A stretch of 64,000 nucleotides of DNA from Mycobacterium saskatchewanense (GCF_010729105.1 NZ_AP022573.1:2046001-2110000); one strand, 5' to 3'. Counted from the first letter of the stretch, positions 19,193 through 27,655 are shown. Numbers and translations are program-made. The notes: a model not told the origin generated them from the sequence alone.

Positions 19193-19211
19193 TAAGGGTC
19201 GCCTTACCAAA
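19193..19211. promoter_or_regulatory. Candidate IdeR (iron box) site upstream of TetR-irtA-irtB
   Basis: TAAGGGTCGCCTTACCAAA matches the mycobacterial IdeR/DtxR consensus (TTAGGTTAGCCTAACCTAA) at 14 of 19 positions by hand count, and contains the inverted repeat TAAGG-N4-CCTTA. It lies 30 bases upstream of the TetR-irtAB operon. IdeR with Fe2+ represses irtAB in other mycobacteria, so the location fits. It is also 50 bases from the divergent DCC-family gene, which could be co-regulated. Confidence 0.6.
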
Positions 19212-19260
19212 CGTCAACCTCGGGGCCCGGCGGCGCGCCCGGCGTCAGTAACGTGGCGGC

Positions 19261-19683
19261 ATGGGTGCTGAAACGCCGCCGGTCCTGCTGTACGACGGTG
19301 TCTGCGGCGTCTGCAACCGGGCGGTGCAGACGATCCTTCGATTCGATCGGCGCGGCACCCTGCGGTTCGCCGCCCTGGACAGCGACTTCGCCCGGGCGAT
19401 CATCGACCGGCACCCGGGGATCGAGGACGTCGATTCGATGGTGTTCGTCGACCAACCCGGCCGCGACGGCGAACGCGTCGCAGTGCGATCCGGGGCCGCC
19501 CTGCGCGTCGTGGATTATCTGGGCGGCCCGTGGCGTGTGCTCGGGGCCGCCCGTCTGCTGCCGGCTCCCCTGCGTGATCGGCTCTACGACGGGTTCGCCG
19601 GCATCCGCTATCGCGTCTTCGGCAAGCACGACACCTGTCCGATTCCGCCGCCGGAGGTGCGGGGGCGCTTCCTGGACGGGTGA
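19261..19683 (+). CDS. DCC-family (DUF393) thiol-disulfide oxidoreductase-like protein
   Basis: A 140-residue protein with the family's hallmark 'LLYDGVCGVCNRAV' near residues 9-22, a thioredoxin-like D-x-x-C-x-x-C motif, followed by 'LRFAALDSD' and 'GAALRVVDYLGGPWRVL', 'YDGFAGIRYRVFGKHDTCPIPPPEVRGRFL', which contains a further conserved Cys. DUF393 proteins are predicted to have redox activity, but substrates are unknown. It is transcribed away from the TetR-irtAB operon, sharing a 97-base control region that contains the candidate iron box. The start is ATG 19261. Confidence 0.85.
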   Translation: MGAETPPVLLYDGVCGVCNRAVQTILRFDRRGTLRFAALDSDFARAIIDRHPGIEDVDSMVFVDQPGRDGERVAVRSGAALRVVDYLGGPWRVLGAARLLPAPLRDRLYDGFAGIRYRVFGKHDTCPIPPPEVRGRFLDG

Positions 19684-19698
19684 CCCGACCTGTCGCGC

Positions 19699-20007
19699 CT
19701 ACGAGAGGTCGGGCTCGGACTCGTTTCGCTTGAGTTCGGCCAGGTGCCGGTCCTCGGCTGCCGCCTTCCTATGGAGCACTGCGGATTCGCGGTGCATCTC
19801 GAAGTGCGAGACGCCTTGCCGGACGGTCTCGTCTTGGACCCTTGCAAGCTCTTCGTGCCGTCGCGCGGATTCATCGAAGCTTCTGGCGGTGGAAATACCC
19901 GCCATGGCCGCGCGTTCGCGTGCGTGCCGGGACCCGCGTTCGGCGCGCTCGATCTCGTCCGCGAAGGCTTTGTCGCTCGATGGTGGTTGCCGTTGTTCGA
20001 TCGCCAT
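19699..20007 (-). CDS. Small charged helical protein of unknown function
   Basis: A 102-residue, very hydrophilic protein from ATG 20007, which has a strong ribosome site (AAAGGGGGA) eight bases upstream; the frame stays open farther up through the tRNA gene, which argues against a longer start. Composition is dominated by Glu, Arg, Ala and His, with heptad-like helical stretches such as 'ESARRHEELARVQDETVRQG' and 'HRKAAAEDRHLAELKRNE', so a coiled coil is likely. No cysteine, no signal peptide, no membrane segment. I do not recognise the family; it may be a conserved mycobacterial hypothetical. Confidence 0.65.
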   Translation of the reverse strand: MAIEQRQPPSSDKAFADEIERAERGSRHARERAAMAGISTARSFDESARRHEELARVQDETVRQGVSHFEMHRESAVLHRKAAAEDRHLAELKRNESEPDLS

Positions 20008-20109
20008 GGCGTCCCCCTTTGTCCCGTGCACCTGAGGTACCCGGCGAGAAGGGTTTGACCCGTTTAGTCGCTGGCCCGTCGCATTTGCACCCGGGGCCGG
20101 CCGAATCGG

Positions 20110-20192
20110 TGCGGGCGGAGGGACTCGAACCCTCACGCTCTTTCGAGCACCGGCACCTAAAGCCGGCATGTCTGCCGTTCCATCACGCCCGC
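20110..20192 (-). tRNA. tRNA-Leu(UAG)
   Basis: Type II tRNA on the minus strand. The acceptor stem GCGGGCG pairs with CGCCCGC at the other end, with discriminator A and no encoded CCA. The anticodon stem CCGGC/GCCGG closes the loop TTTAGGT, giving anticodon UAG (reads CUA and probably CUG). The variable arm GTGCTCGAAAGAGCGT is the long hairpin expected of tRNA-Leu, and the T arm has GTTCGAGTC. M. tuberculosis also has a tRNA in this general neighbourhood, but that is from memory. Confidence 0.93.
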
Positions 20193-20549
20193 AGCCTGCC
20201 GATCGTAACGCGCGGATCCAAGGCGGCGCGCCCGTCGCCGCGCCGGTTCGCCGACCACCCGTGCGCTGTGGCGCGATCACCGCGTCAAGCCATGCGAAGC
20301 CGACTCCTACGAGCTCCGTCACCCCTCGGTCGGCTCGTTGACTGTGCTGGCGCGCTCGCGGGAGCCGCCACTATGTGTGATGACAACAGAGGCTGGCTCA
20401 AGCTCGCGGACACCATCGACCTGCTCGTCGGATCGCTCCGCGGAGCGAAAATCGGCACAAGTGCGGTTGCGTCGGAGACGTCGACGACGCGGCGGTGGCA
20501 GGGCTCGACGAATTCGTCGGACCAAAATCGTGAGCGGTACCGTCAAGGG
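20193..20549. other. Intergenic stretch without a supported gene
   Basis: About 357 bases between the tRNA-Leu gene and lprD. An open frame on the plus strand runs into lprD, but its residue pattern (Ser/Thr/Arg-rich, no domain) looks non-coding. On the minus strand, a frame reading Arg-rich sequence is also unconvincing. The stretch should hold the promoter for tRNA-Leu (right of 20192) and that of the lprD pair. I see no clear repeat or terminator hairpin. Confidence 0.5.
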
Positions 20550-20930
20550 GTGCCCACTACCCGTCGTCGCAGGCCCGCGTTGATCGCCTTGGTGATCGTC
20601 GCGGCCTGCGGTTGCCTGGCGCTGGGCTGGTGGCAGTGGACCAGGTTCCAGTCGGTCTCGGGCACGTTCCAGAACCTGGGCTACGCGCTGCAGTGGCCGC
20701 TGTTTGCCTGGTTCTGCGTGTACGCGTACCGCAAGTATGTGCGCTACGAAGAGATGCCGCCGGAGCCCCGGCGCGGCGCCGAGCTCACCGAGATACCCGC
20801 TGGCTTGCTGCCCGAGCGCCCTCAGGCGGTGCGGCAGCCGTCCGATGATCCCGAGCTGGCCGAGTACAACGCCTACCTTGCCGAGCTTGCCAAGCAGGAC
20901 ACCGAGAAACAGAACAGGACCACCGCATGA
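20550..20930 (+). CDS. lprD: LprD-like membrane-anchored (lipo)protein
   Basis: 126 residues from GTG 20550, the same length as M. tuberculosis LprD (Rv1343c) as I recall it. The basic N-terminus 'PTTRRRRPALIALVIVAACGC' contains a hydrophobic segment ending in a lipobox-like 'VAAC', then 'LALGWWQWTRFQSVSGTFQNLGYALQWPLF' and a second hydrophobic segment 'WPLFAWFCVYAYRKYVRYEE'. The rest is a Pro/Glu-rich cytoplasmic or periplasmic tail. 'GWWQWTRFQ' recalls the first helix of SURF1-like proteins. The stop overlaps the ATG of the next membrane protein (ATGA), so the two are coupled. Whether the cysteine is lipidated is uncertain, because a second hydrophobic segment follows closely. Confidence 0.75.
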   Translation: MPTTRRRRPALIALVIVAACGCLALGWWQWTRFQSVSGTFQNLGYALQWPLFAWFCVYAYRKYVRYEEMPPEPRRGAELTEIPAGLLPERPQAVRQPSDDPELAEYNAYLAELAKQDTEKQNRTTA

Positions 20931-21268
20931 GCACACCGGAGACGCCGGCGTCCGCATTCCCCGTCGAGAAGATCCGTACCGCGTTGCTCGGCTACCGGAT
21001 CATGGCGTGGGCAACGGGACTCTGGCTGATCGCCCTGTGCTATGAGATCTTTTCGCACCTAGTCCTGCACCACGAGATCCGCTGGATCGAGGTGGTCCAT
21101 GGCTGGGTGTACTTCGTCTACGTCCTGACCGCGTTCAACCTGGCGGTCAAGGTGCGGTGGCCGATTCCGAAGACGATCGGTGTGCTGCTGGCCGGGACCG
21201 TCCCGCTGCTCGGCATCGTCGTCGAACACTTCCAGACCAAGGACGTCAAGGCGCGCTTCGGCCTGTAG
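20927..21268 (+). CDS. DUF3817 small integral membrane protein
   Basis: 113 residues with three hydrophobic segments: 'YRIMAWATGLWLIALCYEIF' (about 23-42), 'VVHGWVYFVYVLTAFNLAVKV' (about 58-78) and 'TIGVLLAGTVPLLGIVVEHF' (about 84-103). 'GWVYFVYVLTAFNLA' and 'AGTVPLLGIVVEH' are the conserved DUF3817 blocks. It corresponds to M. tuberculosis Rv1342c by position. It is translationally coupled to lprD by a four-base overlap. Function unknown; a membrane complex with LprD is inferred from coupling only. Confidence 0.85.
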   Translation: MSTPETPASAFPVEKIRTALLGYRIMAWATGLWLIALCYEIFSHLVLHHEIRWIEVVHGWVYFVYVLTAFNLAVKVRWPIPKTIGVLLAGTVPLLGIVVEHFQTKDVKARFGL

Positions 21269-21373
21269 ATCCCCGCCCCATGCGCTCTCGGAGGCGGGCA
21301 CAATGTCGATCGCCATCGCCGCAGAAACGGCGGGGGTGTGTAGCCAAAGCGCGGCGAGTGGGAGTCGAAAGCC

Positions 21374-21976
21374 CTAGTCAGCCAATTCGCGTAGCGCCGG
21401 TACCAGCAGCGCGAGAGCGCGACCGCGATGAGAGTTCGCGTCCTTCTCCTCGGGGCTGAGCTGCGCCGCGGTGCGGTCGGAGCCGTCCGGAACGAAGACC
21501 GGGTCATAGCCAAAACCACCGTCGCCCCGGGGTTCTCGGGCGATGCTGCCGGGCCACTCGGCGCGCACGACGACCTCGCCGGACGGCCCGGCCAGGGCGC
21601 AGGCGGACACAAATGCGGCACCGCGCCGTTCGTCGGGCACGTCCCGCAACTGCGCCAGCAGCAGCGCGGTGTTCGCTGCATCGTCACCGTGCGCACCCGA
21701 CCAGCGCGCCGACAGCACGCCGGGCATGCCGTTCAAGGCGACCACCTGCAGACCGGAGTCGTCGGCCACCGAGGCCAGGCCCGTCGCGGCGAAGGCATCC
21801 CTCGCCTTGGCCAATGCGTTGTCTTCGAAGGTCGCACCGGTTTCGGGCGCTTCGTCGAAAGGGGGCACGTCGCGCAGAGACACCAACGTCAGCCCCGTGA
21901 GGCCGGCCGCGTCGAGCACCCGACGCAATTCGGCCAGCTTCTTGGGATTGCGGCTGGCGACCAGCAATTCGGTCAC
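21374..21976 (-). CDS. rdgB: Non-canonical purine NTP pyrophosphatase, RdgB/HAM1 family
   Basis: A 200-residue house-cleaning enzyme that hydrolyses dITP, ITP and XTP to monophosphates, keeping deaminated purines out of nucleic acid. Family marks: 'LLVASRNPKKLAELRRVL' at the N-terminus, 'FEDNALAKARDAF', 'VADDSGLQVVALNGMPGVLSARW' (the DDSGL catalytic motif), 'GDGGFGYDPVFVPDG' and 'AQLSPEEKDANSHRGRAL'. GTG 21976 is the start that gives the family N-terminus; the frame is open upstream but without homologous residues. The gene follows rphA on the same strand, 260 bases away. Confidence 0.93.
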   Translation of the reverse strand: MTELLVASRNPKKLAELRRVLDAAGLTGLTLVSLRDVPPFDEAPETGATFEDNALAKARDAFAATGLASVADDSGLQVVALNGMPGVLSARWSGAHGDDAANTALLLAQLRDVPDERRGAAFVSACALAGPSGEVVVRAEWPGSIAREPRGDGGFGYDPVFVPDGSDRTAAQLSPEEKDANSHRGRALALLVPALRELAD

Positions 21977-22236
21977 CGGTCGATCCGATACACGCCGTCG
22001 CCTCCGCAAGCGCCACCCATACACACAAATTAGCCGGGAGGGCCGAGCCGCCTTCGGCTGCGCTCAGGCCAACGATGTGACGGTCGGCCACCCGGCCGTC
22101 CAGGTGCGTGAGGCTTGACAGCCCTTCGAACGCGACGCACTGTGATACTCGTCATATGACTACCGGTCACCCCTGACAGAGGGCTAACCCGAGTCTGATT
22201 TGGCGGCCGGTTGGGTTTTCCGAGTCGGGACGCCGG

Positions 22237-23016
22237 TCAGCTGCCGAACGCCTTCGGCGGCGGGCCGCTCTCGGGCAGCACACCCGGATAGGGCAACGCC
22301 AGCGCCTCCCGCTGCGCGGCGAACAACTGGTCGCATGCGGCCAGCGCCGCGTCCAGCAGCTTGTCCAGCGTGGACCGCGGGAACGTCGCACCTTCACCGG
22401 TGCCCTGCACCTCGACGAGGGTCCCGGTGTCGGTGGCGACGACGTTCATGTCGACCTCGGCGCGCGAGTCCTCCTCGTAGGGCAGGTCGACGCGGATTCT
22501 GCCGTCGACCACCCCGACGCTGACCGCCGCGATCGCACACGACAACGGTCGCGGATCCGACAGCTTGCCGGCGGCCGACAGGTACGTCACCGCGTCGGCC
22601 AGCGCCACGTAGGCGCCGGTGACGGCCGAGGTGCGGGTGCCACCGTCGGCCTGCAGCACGTCGCAGTCGACGGCGATCGTGTTCTCGCCGAGCGCGCGCA
22701 GGTCGATGCATGCCCGCAGCGATCGGCCGATGAGCCGGCTGATCTCCTGGGTGCGCCCGGACAGCCGGCCCTTGACCGATTCGCGGTCCGAACGGGTGTG
22801 GGTGGCCGACGGCAGCATCGCGTACTCCGCGGTCAGCCAGCCCAGGCCCGATCCCTTGCGCCAGCGCGGAACGCCCTCGGTGACGCTGGCCGTGCACATG
22901 ACCTTGGTATGGCCGAATTCGATCAACACCGAACCCGCCGGATGATCGGTGAACCCCCGCGTGATGACTACGGGGCGAAGCTCGTCGTCAAGGCGGCCGT
23001 CTTCTCGTCTGGTCAC
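22237..23016 (-). CDS. rphA: Ribonuclease PH
   Basis: 259 residues, the same length I recall for M. tuberculosis RphA. It is a phosphate-dependent 3'-5' exoribonuclease that trims tRNA 3' ends. It opens '[33 protein letters not shown]', then shows '[25 protein letters not shown]', '[26 protein letters not shown]' (catalytic/phosphate-binding motif), and '[18 protein letters not shown]'. It lies in the rdgB-rphA-Rv1339-murI-rhomboid block transcribed leftward, 34 bases after the MBL gene stop, so co-transcription is likely. Confidence 0.96.
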   Translation of the reverse strand: MTRREDGRLDDELRPVVITRGFTDHPAGSVLIEFGHTKVMCTASVTEGVPRWRKGSGLGWLTAEYAMLPSATHTRSDRESVKGRLSGRTQEISRLIGRSLRACIDLRALGENTIAVDCDVLQADGGTRTSAVTGAYVALADAVTYLSAAGKLSDPRPLSCAIAAVSVGVVDGRIRVDLPYEEDSRAEVDMNVVATDTGTLVEVQGTGEGATFPRSTLDKLLDAALAACDQLFAAQREALALPYPGVLPESGPPPKAFGS

Positions 23017-23050
23017 CCCGTAACCCTAAGCCAGGCCCGACGGGCCACGC

Positions 23051-23878
23051 TCAGACCCGTTCGGAGCGGCGGATGTCGAAGGTCTCGCCGCAGACCACGG
23101 CGTGCACGGGACCGTCGAATTCCGCTTTCGCCTCGCTGATGACGTCCTCGCGGGAGGTCCACGGGGGGATGTGGGTCAGCAGCAGCTCGCGGACCCCGGC
23201 CTCGGCTGCGGCCCTGCCCGCCTCGGTGCCGGACATGTGCAGGGCGGGCGGCCGATCCGCCGCGTGCGTCCACGACGCCTCGCAGAGGAAGACATCGGCG
23301 TCGCGGGCCAGCTCGACGAGCTGTTCGCACATGCCGGTATCGCCGCTGTAGACAAAAGACGCCCCACTGGAGTCGGTGATCCGCATGCCGTAGGACTCGG
23401 TCGGGTGGGCCACCACCCGGGGCAGGACGGTCAAAGACCCGAATTGCACGGGCTCGTTGTCGACCCAGTGCCGGACGTCGAAGATGTCGGAGCAGTCATC
23501 GATCTCGCCGCCGTAGGGTGACGACGCCGCGCCCAGCCGCGACCACGTGTCGCTGGGGCCGTACAACAACGCCTTGCCGTCGGGCTTCGAAGGGTGGTAG
23601 CGGCGCCACACGAACAGCCCCGGCAGATCCAGGCAGTGGTCGGCGTGCAGATGGGTCAGCAGGACGTGCACCGCGCTCGGATCGGCGAAGCGCTGCAGCG
23701 CGCCCAAGACCCCGCCGCCGAAGTCGAGGACCAGAGGAGGCGTGTCCGGCGCGCGAAGCAGATATCCCGACGCAGGCGAATCCGGCCCCACCACGCTGCC
23801 CGAGCAGCCGAGCACGGTTATTCGCACGGACACTACTGTGCCATGCCCGATAGCACCGTGACGAAAACATCGCCGCAT
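23051..23878 (-). CDS. Metallo-beta-lactamase-fold cAMP phosphodiesterase-type protein (Rv1339 orthologue)
   Basis: 275 residues from ATG 23878, or 260 from GTG 23833. The longer N-terminus 'MRRC..H..IGHGTVVSV' resembles the annotated M. tuberculosis start, so I prefer it, though it could be inherited non-coding sequence. The fold begins at 'VRITVLGCSGS'; metal ligands are in 'LLTHLHADHCLDLPGL', 'YSGDTGMCEQL', and 'LLLTHIPPW'. Rv1339 has been reported to be an atypical cAMP phosphodiesterase in mycobacteria; an RNase Z-like role was the earlier guess. It sits between murI and rphA in a conserved block. Confidence 0.9.
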   Translation of the reverse strand: MRRCFRHGAIGHGTVVSVRITVLGCSGSVVGPDSPASGYLLRAPDTPPLVLDFGGGVLGALQRFADPSAVHVLLTHLHADHCLDLPGLFVWRRYHPSKPDGKALLYGPSDTWSRLGAASSPYGGEIDDCSDIFDVRHWVDNEPVQFGSLTVLPRVVAHPTESYGMRITDSSGASFVYSGDTGMCEQLVELARDADVFLCEASWTHAADRPPALHMSGTEAGRAAAEAGVRELLLTHIPPWTSREDVISEAKAEFDGPVHAVVCGETFDIRRSERV

Positions 23879-23984
23879 TGATGTGATGAGAATCTCGGCG
23901 CGCACCAGTGGCGATCGCGAGCGCGGCGCAGCCGGGCAAAGTCCCCCGCAAGCGGGAGGTGCCCCCATGTCGCCACCATCCGAT

Positions 23985-24800
23985 CTACACCGAACCAAAG
24001 GGGTGCACCGGTTGGACGCCGGTGACCGCGGGACCCAGGAATCGCGCCGCCAGTTTGGTGAACGCTTCGGGGTCACCGGTGGCCTCGAAGACACGGGTGG
24101 CCGGCGGCGCGTCATGGGGACGCAGCACGTCCCGCTCGGTGAGCACGCGCAGCACTTCCTTGGCGGTCTCCTCGGCGCTGGACACCAGCGTGACGTTGTC
24201 ACCCATGGCCAGCTGAATGATGCCGGACAGCAACGGGTAGTGGGTGCAGCCCAGCACCAGGGTGTCGACCTGCGCCCGCTGCAGCGGCTCGAGATATCCC
24301 TCGGCCAGGCCGAGCACCTGGCGCCCGCTGGTCACGCCGCGCTCGACGAAGTCGACGAACCGGGGGCAGGCCACGGCGGTGATCTCGGTGTCGCGGGCGG
24401 CGGCGAACGCGTCCTGGTAGGCGTGCGAGGTGATGGTCGCCCGGGTGCCGATGACCCCGATGCGACCACTGCGGGTGGCGGCGACCGCGCGGCGCACGGC
24501 CGGCAGGATGACCTCGACCACGGGCACGTCGTAGCGCTCGCGGGCATCCCGCAGGCACGCGGCCGACGCGGTGTTGCACGCGATCACGAGCGCCTTCACC
24601 CCGCGCCCGACGAGGTCGTCGGCGATGGCCAGCGCATGCGCGCGGATCTCGGGCAGGGTCAGCGGACCGTACGGGCCGTTGGCGGTGTCGCCGACGTAGA
24701 TCAGGTCCTCGTCCGGCAATTGGTCGATGATGGCGCGGGCGACGGTCAGTCCCCCGACGCCGGAGTCGAAGACGCCGACGGGCGCGAACGGCGCGGTCAT
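23985..24800 (-). CDS. murI: Glutamate racemase
   Basis: 271 residues. It converts L- to D-glutamate for peptidoglycan. Catalytic cysteines are in '[12 protein letters not shown]' and '[11 protein letters not shown]', with the substrate motif '[13 protein letters not shown]' at the start and '[12 protein letters not shown]' after it. ATG 24800 overlaps the rhomboid gene's stop by four bases; longer frames extend upstream but lie inside the rhomboid gene. In some mycobacteria MurI also modulates gyrase; nothing in the sequence settles that here. Confidence 0.96.
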   Translation of the reverse strand: MTAPFAPVGVFDSGVGGLTVARAIIDQLPDEDLIYVGDTANGPYGPLTLPEIRAHALAIADDLVGRGVKALVIACNTASAACLRDARERYDVPVVEVILPAVRRAVAATRSGRIGVIGTRATITSHAYQDAFAAARDTEITAVACPRFVDFVERGVTSGRQVLGLAEGYLEPLQRAQVDTLVLGCTHYPLLSGIIQLAMGDNVTLVSSAEETAKEVLRVLTERDVLRPHDAPPATRVFEATGDPEAFTKLAARFLGPAVTGVQPVHPFGSV

Positions 24801-25471
24801 CGCCTGGGGTGGCGCGCGGCGCCGGCTTTGTGCCCGGCCCGGGCCTTGCGTTCCGGCGCCGACAACATCCACGCTGCCAGCACCCCTGCGATCGCCCCGC
24901 ACAGATGGCCCTGCCAGGAGACGCCGCCGCATTGGCCGAGCACCGGCATGGCGCCCAGCAAGACGCCGCCGTAGGCGAACAACACGACCAGGCCGATGAT
25001 GACGTTCCAGACTCGGCGGACGAAGATTCCGAACACCAGCAAAAAAGCGAGCCAGCCGAAGATGAGGCCGGAAGCCCCGATGTGGTCGGTCGGTCCGCAC
25101 GAGCTGCCGACGTTCCCGATGAGCCAGGTGCCAAAGCCGCCCAGGATCCACACGATGGCGGTGGCCCACACGAACCTGGACAGCCCGGCCAGGGTGACGA
25201 GGAACCCGAGCACCAACATGGGAACGGTATTGGCGGCCAGGTGCGCCCAGTTCGCGTGCAGAACCGGGGCGAAGACGATTCCCCACAGCCCGTCGGCCTC
25301 GAGCGGCCTGATGCCGTTGGCGTCCAGCGAATGCCGCGTCAGCTGGTCGACGAGCTCCACGACGTAGAGCAAGGCCACGAAGGTGAGGATCGTGGCGGCA
25401 CCCACCATCCAGCGGGGTTGTTTCTTGGTCTGCGGTGCAGGTGCGCCGGGCCGTTTCCTCGGCATGGTCAT
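24797..25471 (-). CDS. Rhomboid-family intramembrane serine protease
   Basis: 224 residues (a start two codons later, MPRKRP, is possible). Six or seven hydrophobic segments. Catalytic serine in '[15 protein letters not shown]' and histidine in '[18 protein letters not shown]', plus the oxyanion-side '[19 protein letters not shown]', so the dyad is intact. N- and C-termini are basic and probably cytoplasmic. Substrates unknown. It matches Rv1337 by position, upstream of and coupled to murI. Confidence 0.9.
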   Translation of the reverse strand: MTMPRKRPGAPAPQTKKQPRWMVGAATILTFVALLYVVELVDQLTRHSLDANGIRPLEADGLWGIVFAPVLHANWAHLAANTVPMLVLGFLVTLAGLSRFVWATAIVWILGGFGTWLIGNVGSSCGPTDHIGASGLIFGWLAFLLVFGIFVRRVWNVIIGLVVLFAYGGVLLGAMPVLGQCGGVSWQGHLCGAIAGVLAAWMLSAPERKARAGHKAGAARHPRR

Positions 25472-25704
25472 TTTGTCGCTGCCCTCTCAAACCGTCCTCG
25501 GCGTAGTTAAGGGTACCGGCACAGCCGCCGTCGGACGGCACGTCGGTAGCGACGCGGGCGGTTACGCCGCCTCTCGACCCGAGCTGCCAAAACCCGTGCT
25601 GCCGCGAGGAACGCCAAGGTGTGCGTCGGGCCGGCCCGCACCGCGCCGGATCGGATGTCTAGAACTGGTGGGCGATTTTGACGATCTGGGACGCCCGTTC
25701 TCCG
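25472..25704. other. Gap upstream of the methyltransferase; no supported gene
   Basis: About 230 bases between the rhomboid gene start and the first clear methyltransferase residues. The methyltransferase frame is closed by TAG at 25660-25662. No recognisable dimerisation-domain sequence continues in the other frames, so the missing 5' part of that gene is not simply frameshifted here. The leftward rhomboid-murI operon promoter must lie at the left end. Confidence 0.45.
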
Positions 25705-26598
25705 ATGACGACGCAGGGCGTCCTGGCGCCGCGGGTGGGCGCCGACGCCGGAGCGCTCGCGCGGCTCATCCGCTTCCTCACCCCGTTGGGCGTCTTCGCT
25801 TCCAGCGGCGGAAAGGTCTACGTCACCGAGCTGGGCCGCACACTGGCCGACGGCCCGGCCAACTCGATGCGTGCCGTCGCGCGCTACCTCATGCAAACTC
25901 ACTACGCGCCGTTCACCAAACTCGTGCACACGGTGCGCACGGGAGAAGTCGCCGCCACCGAATACCTCGGAGTGCCTTTCTTCGATTGGATCAATGCCAG
26001 CTCGGAGCGTGCCGAGCTGCAAAACGCGGCAATGGCCAGCTTCACGGCGGGCGGCCGCGGAGATCTTCTCGACCGGCTGGACCTTCCGGGGGGACGCACC
26101 ATCGCCGACATCGGCGGGGCCGACGGGTCCGTGCTCGCCGAGATCCTGACGCGCCTGCCAGGCCGCAGCGGAATCGTCTTCGACATGCCCGGCATGGTCA
26201 CCGCTGCGCCCGCCGTCCTGGCAGCGGCCAGGCTCAGTGGCCGTACCACCGTCATCGCTGGCAACTTCTTCGACGGCGTTCCCGCGGCGGATGTCTACGT
26301 GCTCTCGGCGGTGCTGCACGACTGGGACGACACCTCGGCTGCACGCATCCTGCGTAACATCGCCGGCGTTGCGGCCCCCGACGCACGGCTGATCCTCATC
26401 GAGCTGGTGGTCCCTGAAGACGACGCCCCGCACGCCACCAAGGTCATCGACTTCACCATGATGGCAATGCTCGGCGGCAAGGAGCGCACCGAGTCGCAAT
26501 GGCGCCGGTTGCTCGAAGACGGCGGGTTCACCCTGGACCGGGTCATCGCGGGCTCGGGCATGTACGTCGCTATCGAGGCGACCCCGCACCGGTCGTAG
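25705..26598 (+). CDS. COMT-type O-methyltransferase, N-terminally shortened
   Basis: 297-306 residues depending on the start (ATG 25705 or TTG 25678; no convincing ribosome site for either). SAM-binding motif I is 'TIADIGGADGSVLAEIL' and later motifs are 'GIVFDMPGMV', 'GNFFDGVPAADVYVLSAVLHDWDD' (catalytic His of COMT-like enzymes) and 'RLILIELVVPEDD'. Only the end of the N-terminal dimerisation domain is present, from 'LAPRVGADAGALARLIRFLTPLGVF'; about 40 residues are missing compared with the family. It may be inactive or mis-started. It occupies the place where M. tuberculosis has cysM-cysO-mec, as I recall the map. Confidence 0.65.
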   Translation: MTTQGVLAPRVGADAGALARLIRFLTPLGVFASSGGKVYVTELGRTLADGPANSMRAVARYLMQTHYAPFTKLVHTVRTGEVAATEYLGVPFFDWINASSERAELQNAAMASFTAGGRGDLLDRLDLPGGRTIADIGGADGSVLAEILTRLPGRSGIVFDMPGMVTAAPAVLAAARLSGRTTVIAGNFFDGVPAADVYVLSAVLHDWDDTSAARILRNIAGVAAPDARLILIELVVPEDDAPHATKVIDFTMMAMLGGKERTESQWRRLLEDGGFTLDRVIAGSGMYVAIEATPHRS

Positions 26599-26629
26599 CG
26601 CCGCGCCGATCGGCGGCGCTGTCGCCTCG

Positions 26630-27655
26630 TCAGCCAAACGCCCCGGGCAACATGCCGCGGTAGGTCGGTATCCCAGCAACCGACTCGGCCGCAAGCACAC
26701 CGATCAGCACCGCGCGCGCCAGGCAATCGGCGGCCGCCGCGCCCACTTCGGTCGTCAGCCCCGTCTCCGCCGACATCGCCGCGGGCGCGTCGGCCGGCGG
26801 TGGCACCTCGACCGCGCCGGTCGCCAACGCGAACACCGTGTCACCGTCGAGCGGGGTGTGGGCGGGCCGAATGGCGCGGGCCAGACCGTCCTGGGCCGCG
26901 ACCGCGATGCGCCGACAAGCGGCGGCGCTGACGGCGGCGTCGGTCGCCACGACGGCGATCGTGGTGTTGAGCGGGCTGAGCGGGGACGGCAACCCCGCGA
27001 ACGCCTCGACCTGCTCGACAGGCGGGGGCATCAGCCCGAACTCGGCGGTCAGGTCGGCCATCCACGGCAGGCCGGTGGCGCGGTCGACGACGTCGCCCGC
27101 GGAGTTCACCACGACGACCGCCCCGACGGTGACGCCCGACGACAGCATCATCGACGCCGTTCCGACGCCGCCCTTGAGCACCCCGGCCCGCGCGCCCACC
27201 CCGGCACCAACGTTCCCGACGGCGGTGCACGCCCCGGCGTCCCCCGCGGCGTCGCAGGCCAGATAGCCGAACTCGCCCGTCGGCCGGCGGTCCCAGCCTC
27301 CGACCGGCAGATCGAAGATGACGGCTCCGGGCACGATGGGCACCACCCCGCCCCCCATCGACACCCCGCGGTCCCGTTCCTCCAGCCAGCGCATGACGCC
27401 GTCCGCGGCCGCCAGGCCGTAGGCACTCCCCCCGGCGAGCAACACCGCGTCGACGAACCGGACCGTGTTGGCGGGATCCAACAGGTCGGTCTCCCGAGTG
27501 CCCGGCGCGCCGCCGCGGCAATCCACCGCCCCCACGGTGCCGGGCGGGGTCAGCACGACGGTGACGCCGCAGGCCCAACCCGCGCCCAGGGACGCGTCCG
27601 GATCCAGCCGGTGGTAGTGGCCGACGCGGATGCCCCCGACGTCGGTGATGGTCAT
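26630..27655 (-). CDS. P1-family (DmpA/BapA-type) aminopeptidase-like hydrolase
   Basis: 341 residues from ATG 27655, which overlaps the upstream gene's stop (ATGA). The protein shows the family's Gly-rich core: 'DVGGIRVGHYHR', 'LLAGGSAYGLAAADGVMRWLEE', 'GNVGAGVGARAG', 'KGGVGTAS', and 'PLNTTIAVVATDAAVS', where the Asn-Thr pair is the expected self-cleavage/nucleophile site. Such enzymes mature autocatalytically and cleave N-terminal residues from peptides or amides. Corresponds to Rv1333. It ends a leftward clpS-DUF2017-P1 unit. Confidence 0.88.
   Translation of the reverse strand: MTITDVGGIRVGHYHRLDPDASLGAGWACGVTVVLTPPGTVGAVDCRGGAPGTRETDLLDPANTVRFVDAVLLAGGSAYGLAAADGVMRWLEERDRGVSMGGGVVPIVPGAVIFDLPVGGWDRRPTGEFGYLACDAAGDAGACTAVGNVGAGVGARAGVLKGGVGTASMMLSSGVTVGAVVVVNSAGDVVDRATGLPWMADLTAEFGLMPPPVEQVEAFAGLPSPLSPLNTTIAVVATDAAVSAAACRRIAVAAQDGLARAIRPAHTPLDGDTVFALATGAVEVPPPADAPAAMSAETGLTTEVGAAAADCLARAVLIGVLAAESVAGIPTYRGMLPGAFG

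Noticed and set aside
24801..25541. N-terminal extension of murI
   Set aside because: It overlaps the rhomboid gene in another frame; the racemase fold starts at ATG 24800.
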